Positions 43,621-50,778 of a DNA stretch of 64,000 nt are shown one piece after another (position 1 is the stretch's first letter; each line of letters starts with the position of its first letter). The translations under genes and the position numbers were made by a program. Location of the stretch: assembly GCA_938036875.1 (NCBI GenBank), contig CALHVX010000020.1, positions 1 to 64,000 of the forward strand, in the 5' to 3' direction. This DNA comes from an uncultured Pseudomonadales bacterium (GTDB taxonomy: Bacteria > Pseudomonadota > Gammaproteobacteria > Pseudomonadales > Azotimanducaceae). The notes beneath the pieces are model-generated. The model was not told where the DNA came from and made no database searches. It saw only the letters and a program-made list of their open reading frames with translations.

Positions 43621-44223
43621 CTAACGTAAAACGTTCTCACCACCGTCTTCCAGATTCGCCGGCGGTAGCCAGTAGTTAAACTGTGGTGTCCATTCAGATT
43701 CGGTGATACCGGCCATGCTGAGTAGGTCCCATGCTGGGCAAAACTGATCTCCTGGACCAAACACACAAGCATTCTTACGCAACACTTGATCTCCTTGACG
43801 TTCGTAGACCACAGCACCAGGCATGTTGTTGGCACCGGCTTGAGCCGATTGCTCTTCAATGTAGGCACCGCCCCCATGTGAGGCCAACCGAAATCGCCAA
43901 CCCCGTGAGCTGGCGAACTTGCGTTGTTCAGCGGGCGTATCTTTGGATACCAAGACCACGGACATGGCTGATTCTAGATGGGCCACATAACCGTTGAAGC
44001 CATCAGCCCACAGGGTGCAGTAGCGACAGGCCTGCCCCATGTTATGGATCAGCAGCAGCTTGTCTTGATCACCAAAGAGCTCCAGCAGTGAGCTGGTGCC
44101 TTGTTGTGTTGCAAACTCGTAGTGCCCAACGGGGGTAGTAGGGCTGTCTTGCCTCAGTTTTTGCAACTTGAGGTTGAGGTGATAGATCTCTTGCTCTAGC
44201 TCTGCAATTTGTGCATCAGACAT
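43621..44223 (-). CDS. DUF899 family thioredoxin-like protein
   Basis: The 200-residue protein starts with a coiled-coil-like helix (IAELEQEIYHLNLKLQKLRQ). A thioredoxin-like domain follows, with LLLIHNMGQACRYCTLWADGFNG, in which C-x2-C occupies the redox-motif region, and MSVVLVSKDTPAEQRKFASSRGW. DUF899 proteins are distant relatives of AhpC and thioredoxins. The CRYC motif suggests a disulfide or metal-sensitive role, but no reaction is established. It converges on the HEAT-like protein gene with a 12-nt gap. Confidence 0.82.
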   Translation of the reverse strand: MSDAQIAELEQEIYHLNLKLQKLRQDSPTTPVGHYEFATQQGTSSLLELFGDQDKLLLIHNMGQACRYCTLWADGFNGYVAHLESAMSVVLVSKDTPAEQRKFASSRGWRFRLASHGGGAYIEEQSAQAGANNMPGAVVYERQGDQVLRKNACVFGPGDQFCPAWDLLSMAGITESEWTPQFNYWLPPANLEDGGENVLR

Positions 44224-44370
44224 ATTGGATTCCTCGGCTCAAGACAGGTGTGCGACTAGTTTTACGCCTGTCTGGACAAGGTTTCTAGGGTTTGTTTGGT
44301 AATGCGGTTTGGCGTTTTGATATAGCTTGGTACCATGAAGGCATCACTTCATCCTATCTAGGGGAGCAAT

Positions 44371-44814
44371 ATGGCGGGTAACGCAGCAGATATTTTAGAG
44401 ATTCAACACTTAGGCCAGGTGTATGCCGATGGCGTGATGCAACGCGATGCAGAAATTTGGGGTAATACCTGGGCTGAGCATGGTGCTTGGCATCTATCGC
44501 CGGATATGGAGCCGGTTGCCGGTCGTGAAGCGTTAAAAGGGTTCTGGACCCAAGTGATGACGGGCTACCCTCATGTGTTGCATTGGGTACAGCCAGGACT
44601 GATCTCTGTGAGTGGGGACAAGGCCACAGCACGCTTCTACGTGCAGGAGAACATCAAAGATGCGGAAGGCAATGCGTTCCGAGTGGCCGGGGTCTACAAC
44701 GATGAGTTGGTGAAAGAAGCCGGCGCTTGGAAGTTCATGGTGCGTCGCTTCAGCACTATGTACCGTGGTCCGGTGGATATGAGTGGAGACTGGATGGGGT
44801 ATCCAGCAAGCTAA
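44371..44814 (+). CDS. SnoaL/NTF2-like fold protein
   Basis: A compact 147-residue protein with the fold of SnoaL-like polyketide cyclases and nuclear transport factor 2. It has IQHLGQVYADGVMQRDAEIWGNT, TWAEHGAWHLSPD and a late strand VNDELVKEAGAWKFMVRRF-like segment (YNDELVKEAGAWKFMVRRFS). The start follows a clear GGGGAG. It is followed by a strong rho-independent terminator and is probably monocistronic. The substrate and reaction cannot be inferred; isomerase, dehydratase and ligand-binding roles are all known in the fold. Confidence 0.78.
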   Translation: MAGNAADILEIQHLGQVYADGVMQRDAEIWGNTWAEHGAWHLSPDMEPVAGREALKGFWTQVMTGYPHVLHWVQPGLISVSGDKATARFYVQENIKDAEGNAFRVAGVYNDELVKEAGAWKFMVRRFSTMYRGPVDMSGDWMGYPAS

Positions 44815-44834
44815 AGGCGCTTAGACTGAGTAGC

Positions 44835-44862
44835 GGCTCGGTGGATAGCACCGAGCCTTTTT
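44835..44862 (+). terminator. Rho-independent terminator
   Basis: GGCTCGGTG (44835-44843) and CACCGAGCC (44849-44857) form a perfect 9-bp GC-rich stem with a GATAG loop, followed directly by TTTTT. It terminates the SnoaL gene at 44371-44814 and faces the convergent gene 20 nt further on. Confidence 0.92.
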
Positions 44863-44881
44863 CGCTAGGCGTTTGCCTTAT

Positions 44882-45340
44882 CTATTTCAGGTTAACCTTG
44901 CCAAGAATGTACTCACCGGTAATGGTGCGCAGCTCCGGATAGGCTTTGGCCGTCTTCTTGCTTTTGGTTCGACGCTGCTCGCCCCATTTTTTCATGAAGG
45001 CATCGCTGCGCTCTTTGGTGTAGGTAAAGTCAGCCATAGACTTCATGGTGATGATTAAAACGACGTTGAAGTCACCACTTGCTGGGAGGCGGCTGGTGTA
45101 AATATTGAAATCTTCGATATGCCCCAGATCTTTAGCAATCTGATTCGATGCTACCCATGTTTGGACTAGGCCCTCTAAATATTCTTCGCCTTTCCCGGCA
45201 TTGACTTTGATAGTGGTCATGGACACCACCTCATCGTCAATCTCGTAGTCTTCGAATTCTCTGAAGTCAGCCCAGCTTGCGGTGCTGAGAAGAAAGCCGG
45301 CTAGTCCGGTTAGCAGTCCAAAAAGGCTCGATAGTCGCAT
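44882..45340 (-). CDS. Small exported protein, unknown function (possible dimeric alpha/beta-barrel)
   Basis: The 152-residue protein has a signal peptide (MRLSSLFGLLTGLAGFLLSTASWA, cleavage after SWA). The mature part has VVSMTTIKVNAGKGEEYLEGLVQTW, a central FNVVLIITMKSMADFTYTKERS and a basic stretch RRTKSKKTAK. The strand-helix-strand pattern resembles ABM/stress-responsive alpha/beta-barrels, but no family can be named. It diverges from the winged-helix regulator, and its upstream region carries the direct repeats at 45458-45506, so it may share that control. Confidence 0.65.
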   Translation of the reverse strand: MRLSSLFGLLTGLAGFLLSTASWADFREFEDYEIDDEVVSMTTIKVNAGKGEEYLEGLVQTWVASNQIAKDLGHIEDFNIYTSRLPASGDFNVVLIITMKSMADFTYTKERSDAFMKKWGEQRRTKSKKTAKAYPELRTITGEYILGKVNLK

Positions 45341-45457
45341 GTTAAATCCTGTTGATTGGTTTTGGTTGGTTGTGCTCTGGCGGTCGGCTCCATAGCTCGG
45401 AGGCGTCCACTCCCGCTGTGGATAGTTGAACCCAGATAAGGTTGAAAACCCTTCGGG

Positions 45458-45506
45458 AAATGTCCAGAATTCCCAACTAAATGTCCTGAAACCAACCTAA
45501 GTGTCC
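45458..45506. promoter_or_regulatory. Three direct repeats upstream of the winged-helix regulator
   Basis: AAATGTCC at 45458-45465 and 45479-45486 and AAGTGTCC at 45499-45506 are spaced 21 and 20 bp start to start, about two helical turns. The last lies only 7 nt before the regulator ATG. The two later copies share a longer CTAA(A/G)TGTCC core. A protein could bind all three on one DNA face; autoregulation is inferred. Confidence 0.6.
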
Positions 45507-45513
45507 CCATTAG

Positions 45514-47136
45514 ATGAGCTTGTCTGAGAATCTGCCTCAAACCTTCTCGCCTTTGGCTGGGGAGCCTTTCCGGCTTTTGGATCTATTGGTGTATCCCGAC
45601 CGATCTGTCCTGGTAGGTCCTCAGGGGGAGCGTCACCTAGAGCCGAAAGTGATGTCGCTGCTGGTGCATCTAGCCGACCAAGCGCCGGCCGTTGTGCCCC
45701 GTAATACCCTGCTAGATAGTGTTTGGGCTGGCGTGGTTGTGTCGGATCAGGTCCTTACCCGTTGCGTTTCTGAGCTGCGAAAAGTGTTGGGTGAAAAAGC
45801 CGGGGTGCCCCAGTACATCGAGACCATTCCTAAGCGGGGTTATTGCCTCAAACATCAACCCGAAGCCTTGAATGAAATAGCAGAGTCACCAAAGCTCATG
45901 TTGAACCTGCTTAGAGACGATCTGGATACGGTGTCCGTTTTGCCTTTGCAACCGCTTGGCGAAGAAGAACAGGGGGTGATGTATGGAACGGGTTTTTCGC
46001 GCGATCTAACCCAGCTGTTATCCCTAGTTCCGGGGATTCGTGTGGCGGCGTCCAGTTCGGTCGAGCATTTGTCGCGCGGCTCACATGGTCCCTTCGAAAT
46101 TGCCGAGATGTTGGGCTCCCGTTATGTGGTGTCTGGATCCATGGAGTTTCGTGCGGGTGCTTTTCGAATGCGAATAGAGCTGGTGGATGTGCAAACCCAT
46201 CGGCAGCTCTGGTCACAACGTTACGACGAGCAGATTGGCCAGTTCTTTGAGGTTCAGGATCAGCTGAGCCAACGAATCGCACGCTCGCTATGTTCGGCGC
46301 TTGCTGCAGGCAAGGTACAAGACATGGCCTCGCGGGCCCCGTTTGACCCTAGTGTGTTTGAGCGCATCCAAATGGCAGAAGACGCGCGACGTAATTACAA
46401 TCGAAGCGCTGCAGAGTTCATTGTGGAAAATCTTGAGGTGGCGTTAAACCTCCAGCCCGATAACGGTGTCGCGCATGCCTTCCTAGCGATGCAGCTTGCC
46501 CAAAACTTGGTCAGTGGTTGGAGTGGTGATGCTGCTGTTACTGCTCAAAAAGCGTCGATACATCTGCGAGAGGCGCTGCGTTTGTCACCGAATGATTCCA
46601 GGGTGTTGATGGCCGCAGGTATTGCCGCCTTGATGCGTGGTGAGCACCAGCAGGCAATGTTGTACTTACAAGACTCGCTCACTAAGAACCCCAATGAGCC
46701 CCATGCGCTAGCAGAGTACGGAACCGCTAGGTTTTATGTGACCAAGGAGTTGGCGCCAAGCTTGGCTTTGATACAGCTAGCGGAGGACGCAGCCCCGCAG
46801 CATCCTAGATTCTCCATCTGGGCCTATCGTCGAGGGATATGCCACTACGAGGCGGGTGATTATCGAGCAGCCGTTGCTGCCTTTGATGAAGGGATTGCAC
46901 GTACGCCCAATTACCATCACACCTATCTGACTAAGGCGCTGGCGTGGATTGCGCTTGGTAATGAAGCGCAGGCTATGCAGTCAATATTGCAGGGCGTAGG
47001 GCATGCACCGGGTATGGTATGTGAGACTTATTTGAGTGGTGTGGCCTCTTTTGGCCTGACGGTTTCGAAGGATCAAGCGTTGGGCTTTCGTCGACTTTGG
47101 AGCGAAGCACAGACTTCTGGGCTTAGTCGCAGTTAG
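45514..47136 (+). CDS. Winged-helix (CadC/ToxR-type) regulator with TPR-like C-terminal region
   Basis: The 540-residue protein has an OmpR-type winged-helix DNA-binding domain at about residues 18-105 (LEPKVMSLLVHLADQ, VVVSDQVLTRCVSELRKVLGE, YIETIPKRGYCL). Next is a TolB-N/FlgO-like domain with VSVLPLQPLGEEEQGVMYGTGFSRDLTQLLS and YVVSGSMEFRAGAFRMRIEL. Helical TPR-type repeats run to the C terminus. No transmembrane helix was seen between the domains, unlike CadC, so the protein is probably cytoplasmic. The ATG at 45514 has no clear ribosome site and abuts the repeats. Its effector and targets are unknown. Confidence 0.88.
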   Translation: MSLSENLPQTFSPLAGEPFRLLDLLVYPDRSVLVGPQGERHLEPKVMSLLVHLADQAPAVVPRNTLLDSVWAGVVVSDQVLTRCVSELRKVLGEKAGVPQYIETIPKRGYCLKHQPEALNEIAESPKLMLNLLRDDLDTVSVLPLQPLGEEEQGVMYGTGFSRDLTQLLSLVPGIRVAASSSVEHLSRGSHGPFEIAEMLGSRYVVSGSMEFRAGAFRMRIELVDVQTHRQLWSQRYDEQIGQFFEVQDQLSQRIARSLCSALAAGKVQDMASRAPFDPSVFERIQMAEDARRNYNRSAAEFIVENLEVALNLQPDNGVAHAFLAMQLAQNLVSGWSGDAAVTAQKASIHLREALRLSPNDSRVLMAAGIAALMRGEHQQAMLYLQDSLTKNPNEPHALAEYGTARFYVTKELAPSLALIQLAEDAAPQHPRFSIWAYRRGICHYEAGDYRAAVAAFDEGIARTPNYHHTYLTKALAWIALGNEAQAMQSILQGVGHAPGMVCETYLSGVASFGLTVSKDQALGFRRLWSEAQTSGLSRS

Positions 47137-47167
47137 CAGCGGGCTAAAATTTAGTGGGTTGTGCAAT

Positions 47168-47244
47168 TGGTGCCCCGACGAGGATTCGAACCTCGGACCT
47201 GCCCCTTAGGAGGGGGCCGCGCTATCCAGCTGTGCCACCGGGGC
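47168..47244 (-). tRNA. tRNA-Arg (anticodon CCT)
   Basis: Read on the minus strand the 77-nt gene begins GCCCCGGTGGCACAGCTGGA and ends with an encoded ACCA tail. The anticodon arm is GCCCC-CTCCTAA-GGGGC, giving anticodon CCT (codon AGG), and the T-arm is CGAGG-TTCGAAT-CCTCG. The acceptor stem pairs over seven positions with one G-T wobble. No duplicated attachment sequence or integrase was seen nearby. Confidence 0.96.
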
Positions 47245-47316
47245 TGGATCACGCCTATTCTACGCTGCCCAGGCCGGGGCTAGCTAGCGTTAGTCCTACC
47301 CTTGCTGAACCGGCTA

Positions 47317-47838
47317 TTACTTAATCTGCTGGGTGATCTGCTTAACCGTGCTGTGGTTCATTAGCTGGTGGATCTTGGGGTTGGCCATCAGGCTGGCGAA
47401 GTCACCGCTTTGCAACGCGCTTTGAATCTGCGGGTCATTGATGATCGCTTGTAGCGCTGGGTCTTGTGCCATGGACTGAATCTTTTGCATCATGGCAGGA
47501 TCGCTGGAAATGCGCTGCTGCACCCCTTGGAACATGCTGGCCAGCTGTGGGCTGTTGGTATCGACCTTTGCGCTAGCGGCCGGCGCAGCGGTCACGGGTG
47601 CTGTGGCTAGAGCCTTGTTGCCGTATCGAATTAGCTTCACGTCGCCTTGCTTCAGATCGATCTCGCCAAGGCTGTTGGTTCTCACTCGGTAGCTTCCGCC
47701 TTTGAGCGAAATAACCTCACCTAAAATTTGCGAGCCATCGTTGAGTAGGATGGTAGCTTGCTCGGCTAAAGCAGCTGGTGCGCCAAAGCTCAAGGCAGTA
47801 AGCAGCAGAAGTCCGTTAAACGATCGAAAATGCATCAT
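47317..47838 (-). CDS. Exported protein with Sm-like N-terminal and STI1-like C-terminal repeats
   Basis: A 173-residue protein with a signal peptide (LLLLTALSFGAPAALA, cleavage near residue 25). A small beta domain follows (ATILLNDGSQILGEVISLKG through LKQGDVKLIRY), resembling the Sm-like/SH3-like domains of periplasmic proteins. After an Ala-rich linker come repeated helical pieces with D-P or N-P caps (SSDPAMMQKI, AQDPALQAII, NDPQIQSAL, MANPKIHQLM), the pattern of STI1 chaperone-binding motifs. The location is periplasm. The function is unknown; the STI1 resemblance is by eye. Confidence 0.7.
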   Translation of the reverse strand: MMHFRSFNGLLLLTALSFGAPAALAEQATILLNDGSQILGEVISLKGGSYRVRTNSLGEIDLKQGDVKLIRYGNKALATAPVTAAPAASAKVDTNSPQLASMFQGVQQRISSDPAMMQKIQSMAQDPALQAIINDPQIQSALQSGDFASLMANPKIHQLMNHSTVKQITQQIK

Positions 47839-47986
47839 GTCAGTTACCTTTACCTAAGCTTGTGTTTGATTGGGGGTGATTTCCTGCCCGCATGCTACGC
47901 CTTGGCTCTGTCCGCTGGCGAGGACTTCTGCACAGAATGGACCATTGCTCAACCTGAGTCGGTGCCCGAGCCGCTAAAAGTTCGGA

Positions 47987-49318
47987 TCAGATGTCTAAAG
48001 TGATCGCGTCAGCCGTTGGGAGCTCGTTGGCGCCCAACACAGCATTCTTTTCTTGCTTGAAGTGCTCGTAGTCCCCAATCACCACCTGCCACACGTAAAG
48101 GCGTTGCTCGCCATCCATGTCCTGCACAAAAGGGCTAAAGCCCATGGGCACCAATCGAAAGCTGCCGTCCTGTGAGCCGTGCAGATTGTCCCGAATAAAC
48201 TGCTGGTACTTGGCCAGTTGCCCAGTGCTGATAATATCGATGAACGCCACGCTGTGTTCGTGCTCTGCCTTTAAGCGCTTGATGAGGTGCGCTGGGAATA
48301 AACCGCCCGTCCAGCGAGCGTTAATCTCGATAACCACAATGTCGTCACCGTTCACAAAGAAGTCGATGCCACAGTTGAAGCCTTGTGGTGAGCTATGCCC
48401 TAACTCACGCACGTACTCACCCACCTTTAGGCAGATCGCACGTTGTTTCTCGGAGAGGGTGAGTTGCTCGCTGATGTAGTTTCCCACCCACAGACCATCC
48501 GCAAAGAGAATCTTGCGTACGTTGGTAATGCTGATGTTGGTATCGCTGACGTTTAGATCCACCGTCATCTCGGTGTATTGGGAGGTATCGAGCTGCTGCT
48601 GTAGCACTAGATCTAGCTCCGGCTCAAACTCTGCTATGTAGGCCTGGGCTTCGGTAATATTGGTGACGGCAGTGACATTGCGTGCTCCTGCCAGCCCCAA
48701 AATTTTAACCATTACCCGGTTGTTGTGCTGGGCAAAAAACTGAAGGGTTTCGGTGTTTCCGAGGTCCTGCTTTTTGCAGGTGAGCGTTGCAGGTATGGGT
48801 ATGCTTGCCGCAGGCGCTGTTGCGGCAAAATGCATCTTCGAGTTTACTTTTTTGCTGAGCTGCCAGGCTTCTTGGCTTTTATGTAGCGTAAGGTTACTGC
48901 CGCTGATCATATATAGGCCGAGTAGGTCTGTTGGCAGTTGGGTTTGGGCAATGGCTTCATAGAACTTGTTGTTTGGAAAGTAGTGGTAGTGCTCGAGCGG
49001 TACAACATCGGTGAATAGCTCAGCAAAGGTGCTTTGGTAGAAGCTCAACAAGTCTGCCCAAGGTTGCTCATTAAAGGCATCGTGCAGCGCTACGTGGTCT
49101 TTGCTTTGCCCCATGTAGGTAAGCGCCACTTGCAGCATTGCTGTTAGTGCAATGTTGGCCTCGTGGTCCGCCCGTTGTCGCGGCGTTAGGTCCTGCTCGT
49201 TGAAGAAGAGCAAGCAATCGTCTGCGTAGAATGTGTAGTACACCGACTCATCTTGACCTGGGGTGAAAGGCCCAAAGGGTAGCGCTTTGCCTCTATTGTT
49301 CGTGCTACAAACATTCAT
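47987..49318 (-). CDS. ATP-grasp superfamily protein (putative carboxylate-amine/thiol ligase)
   Basis: The 443-residue protein has an N-terminal pre-ATP-grasp region of about 170 residues. The ATP-grasp core includes the nucleotide-binding Lys in NNRVMVKILGLAGARNV (about residue 205) and the metal-binding VVIEINARWTGG with Glu331 and Asn333. ATP-grasp enzymes join a carboxylate to an amine or thiol through an acyl phosphate. Neither substrate is deducible and no known ligase subfamily is recognised. It starts 6 nt after the GST stop, so it is the third gene of a tetR-gst-ligase operon next to the atuA-like operon. Confidence 0.8.
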   Translation of the reverse strand: MNVCSTNNRGKALPFGPFTPGQDESVYYTFYADDCLLFFNEQDLTPRQRADHEANIALTAMLQVALTYMGQSKDHVALHDAFNEQPWADLLSFYQSTFAELFTDVVPLEHYHYFPNNKFYEAIAQTQLPTDLLGLYMISGSNLTLHKSQEAWQLSKKVNSKMHFAATAPAASIPIPATLTCKKQDLGNTETLQFFAQHNNRVMVKILGLAGARNVTAVTNITEAQAYIAEFEPELDLVLQQQLDTSQYTEMTVDLNVSDTNISITNVRKILFADGLWVGNYISEQLTLSEKQRAICLKVGEYVRELGHSSPQGFNCGIDFFVNGDDIVVIEINARWTGGLFPAHLIKRLKAEHEHSVAFIDIISTGQLAKYQQFIRDNLHGSQDGSFRLVPMGFSPFVQDMDGEQRLYVWQVVIGDYEHFKQEKNAVLGANELPTADAITLDI

Positions 49319-49324
49319 TGGCCA

Positions 49325-49960
49325 CTAATCCACTTTGATGTCTTGCGCCTGCTGGGCTCGCTGAAAACCTGGACGTTCTTTGAGTCTTTGGAGATAAGCT
49401 TGGGTTTGCGGCTTGTAGTCGTTTGCAATATCCAGCGACTCACCCAAGAACAACGCGTAGTGAATGGCGATGTCGGCGACCGTGAAACGGTTGTCGACTA
49501 GGAACTCATTCTCCAGCAAATGAGCGTCCAACATGCGCAGGCGTGCGAGGTACCACTTGCGGTAGTCGTTGGCCACCTGGGGGTTGCGGCGCTCTTCGGA
49601 TTCCAGCCGGGTGTAACGCAGGACCAAGGTTTGTGGGAAGGTTAGGGTGGCATCGCTATGGAACATCCAATTCAAGTATTGGCCGTACTGCGCGTGACCT
49701 GCTTCTAGACCTAGGTCGTAGCGTTTGTAGGTTTCTACTAAGTACAGACCCACGGCTGATGATTCGGTCATGTGCGCATCGCCATCCACAAAATAGGGGA
49801 TAGTGCCTAGCGGGTTTATTTGCAAGTACTCTTTCTTTAAGAAGCGGGGCGGAAAGGGCATGACCTCAAGCTCGTAATCTAACTCCATCTCTTCTAGCGC
49901 CCATAGTGCGCGCAGTGAGCGTGCGTCTTTGCAGTGCCAGAGTTTTCGTTGTGCGGTCAT
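49325..49960 (-). CDS. Glutathione S-transferase family protein
   Basis: A 211-residue GST beginning MTAQRKLWHCKDARSLRALW; the Cys and Ser near residues 10-15 are at the catalytic position. The glutathione-binding pieces are LGTIPYFVDGD and MTESSAVGLYLVETY, and the C-terminal domain has VDNRFTVADIAIHYALFLGE. It is cytoplasmic and probably handles an electrophilic intermediate of the neighbouring pathway. The ATG overlaps the TetR gene stop by 4 nt, which shows co-transcription. Placing a GST between the regulator and an ATP-grasp ligase is unusual. Confidence 0.9.
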   Translation of the reverse strand: MTAQRKLWHCKDARSLRALWALEEMELDYELEVMPFPPRFLKKEYLQINPLGTIPYFVDGDAHMTESSAVGLYLVETYKRYDLGLEAGHAQYGQYLNWMFHSDATLTFPQTLVLRYTRLESEERRNPQVANDYRKWYLARLRMLDAHLLENEFLVDNRFTVADIAIHYALFLGESLDIANDYKPQTQAYLQRLKERPGFQRAQQAQDIKVD

Positions 49961-50631
49961 GCTGTTTCTCCTAGCTGAGATGTAGAGTCAAAATGCCCTA
50001 GCAATAGCGGCGTTAGCATTTGCCACCATTGTTTGAGGACCAATTTTTGGGCGGCACTAGTGAGACCGTATTGTGCCTCGATTAACAACCCGCGTAGCAA
50101 ACAACGGTTGGCGCACAGCAGGGCCTGTAACTGGGCTTTGCTCGCCTGGTTTAGGTCGGGGTATTGTTGGCAAAAATGTTCATCGATCACACGAATGCTG
50201 TCTTCCAGCTCACGGTTGATGCGTTTGTGGAGTACCGGGTCGGTTCGCGTCGCTAGCAAAATTTCTAGCAACGCTTGGTACGGTCCGGTGTTGATCATTT
50301 TGTCCCAGGTGTTTTTTAACCACTTAGCCAACGCTGCTTCTCGGGTTGCTGGGTCGCTAAGTGCGCGATCTTGTTTGGACCATGGCTGTTGCTGTAAAGG
50401 TCGGCGCAACAAATGTTGTGCGGTAGCCGCCATCAGGTCTTCTTTGGTGGGGTAGTGATGTTGCAGTGCGCCTTTGGATACGCCAGCGATGGCTAGCACC
50501 CGACTGATGCTGGTCTCTGCATAGCCATATTGGGTCAAGCAAGTCACCGTTGATTCGCACAGCAACAGGCGCGCTCGTTCGCTTTTTTGCTCTTGGCGAC
50601 TTGGTTCTATTGCTGGCTGTCCGGTTGGCAT
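49957..50631 (-). CDS. TetR family transcriptional regulator, probable AtuR-like
   Basis: A 224-residue repressor with the TetR helix-turn-helix near residues 40-66 (TSISRVLAIAGVSKGALQHH, then YPTKEDL). The C-terminal ligand domain is about 150 residues and divergent. Its gene diverges from an atuA-like operon and a perfect 18-bp inverted repeat lies between them. This matches the arrangement of atuR and atuA in Pseudomonas, where AtuR represses terpene genes by binding inverted repeats. The inducer would be a pathway intermediate; that is inference. The leading Met lies inside a CATAAG hexamer. Confidence 0.88.
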   Translation of the reverse strand: MPTGQPAIEPSRQEQKSERARLLLCESTVTCLTQYGYAETSISRVLAIAGVSKGALQHHYPTKEDLMAATAQHLLRRPLQQQPWSKQDRALSDPATREAALAKWLKNTWDKMINTGPYQALLEILLATRTDPVLHKRINRELEDSIRVIDEHFCQQYPDLNQASKAQLQALLCANRCLLRGLLIEAQYGLTSAAQKLVLKQWWQMLTPLLLGHFDSTSQLGETA

Positions 50632-50679
50632 AAGTGGCGCTGATTCCCCAGTGGCGCATAAGTCGGATGATTGATCCCA

Positions 50680-50697
50680 TCATAAGGCAGCTTATGA
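50680..50697. promoter_or_regulatory. Probable TetR/AtuR-type operator between tetR and the atuA-like gene
   Basis: TCATAAG and CTTATGA are exact complements around a GCAG spacer. The site sits between a possible -35 (TTGATC, 50671-50676) and a weak -10 (TATGAG, 50693-50698) for the plus-strand operon, so binding would block RNA polymerase. A further CATAAG copy is at 50657-50662. Confidence 0.65.
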
Positions 50698-50778
50698 GAT
50701 AAAACCATCCAATCGTATTGTTTTTTTTCGGCGCATTGGTTAGGCTGCCTTGGTCGACTATTTCCTTGGGGGAGGACT

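Noticed and set aside
47168-47300. tRNA-Arg as an integration site for a mobile element
   Set aside because: No integrase, direct repeat of the tRNA 3' end or composition change was seen on either side.
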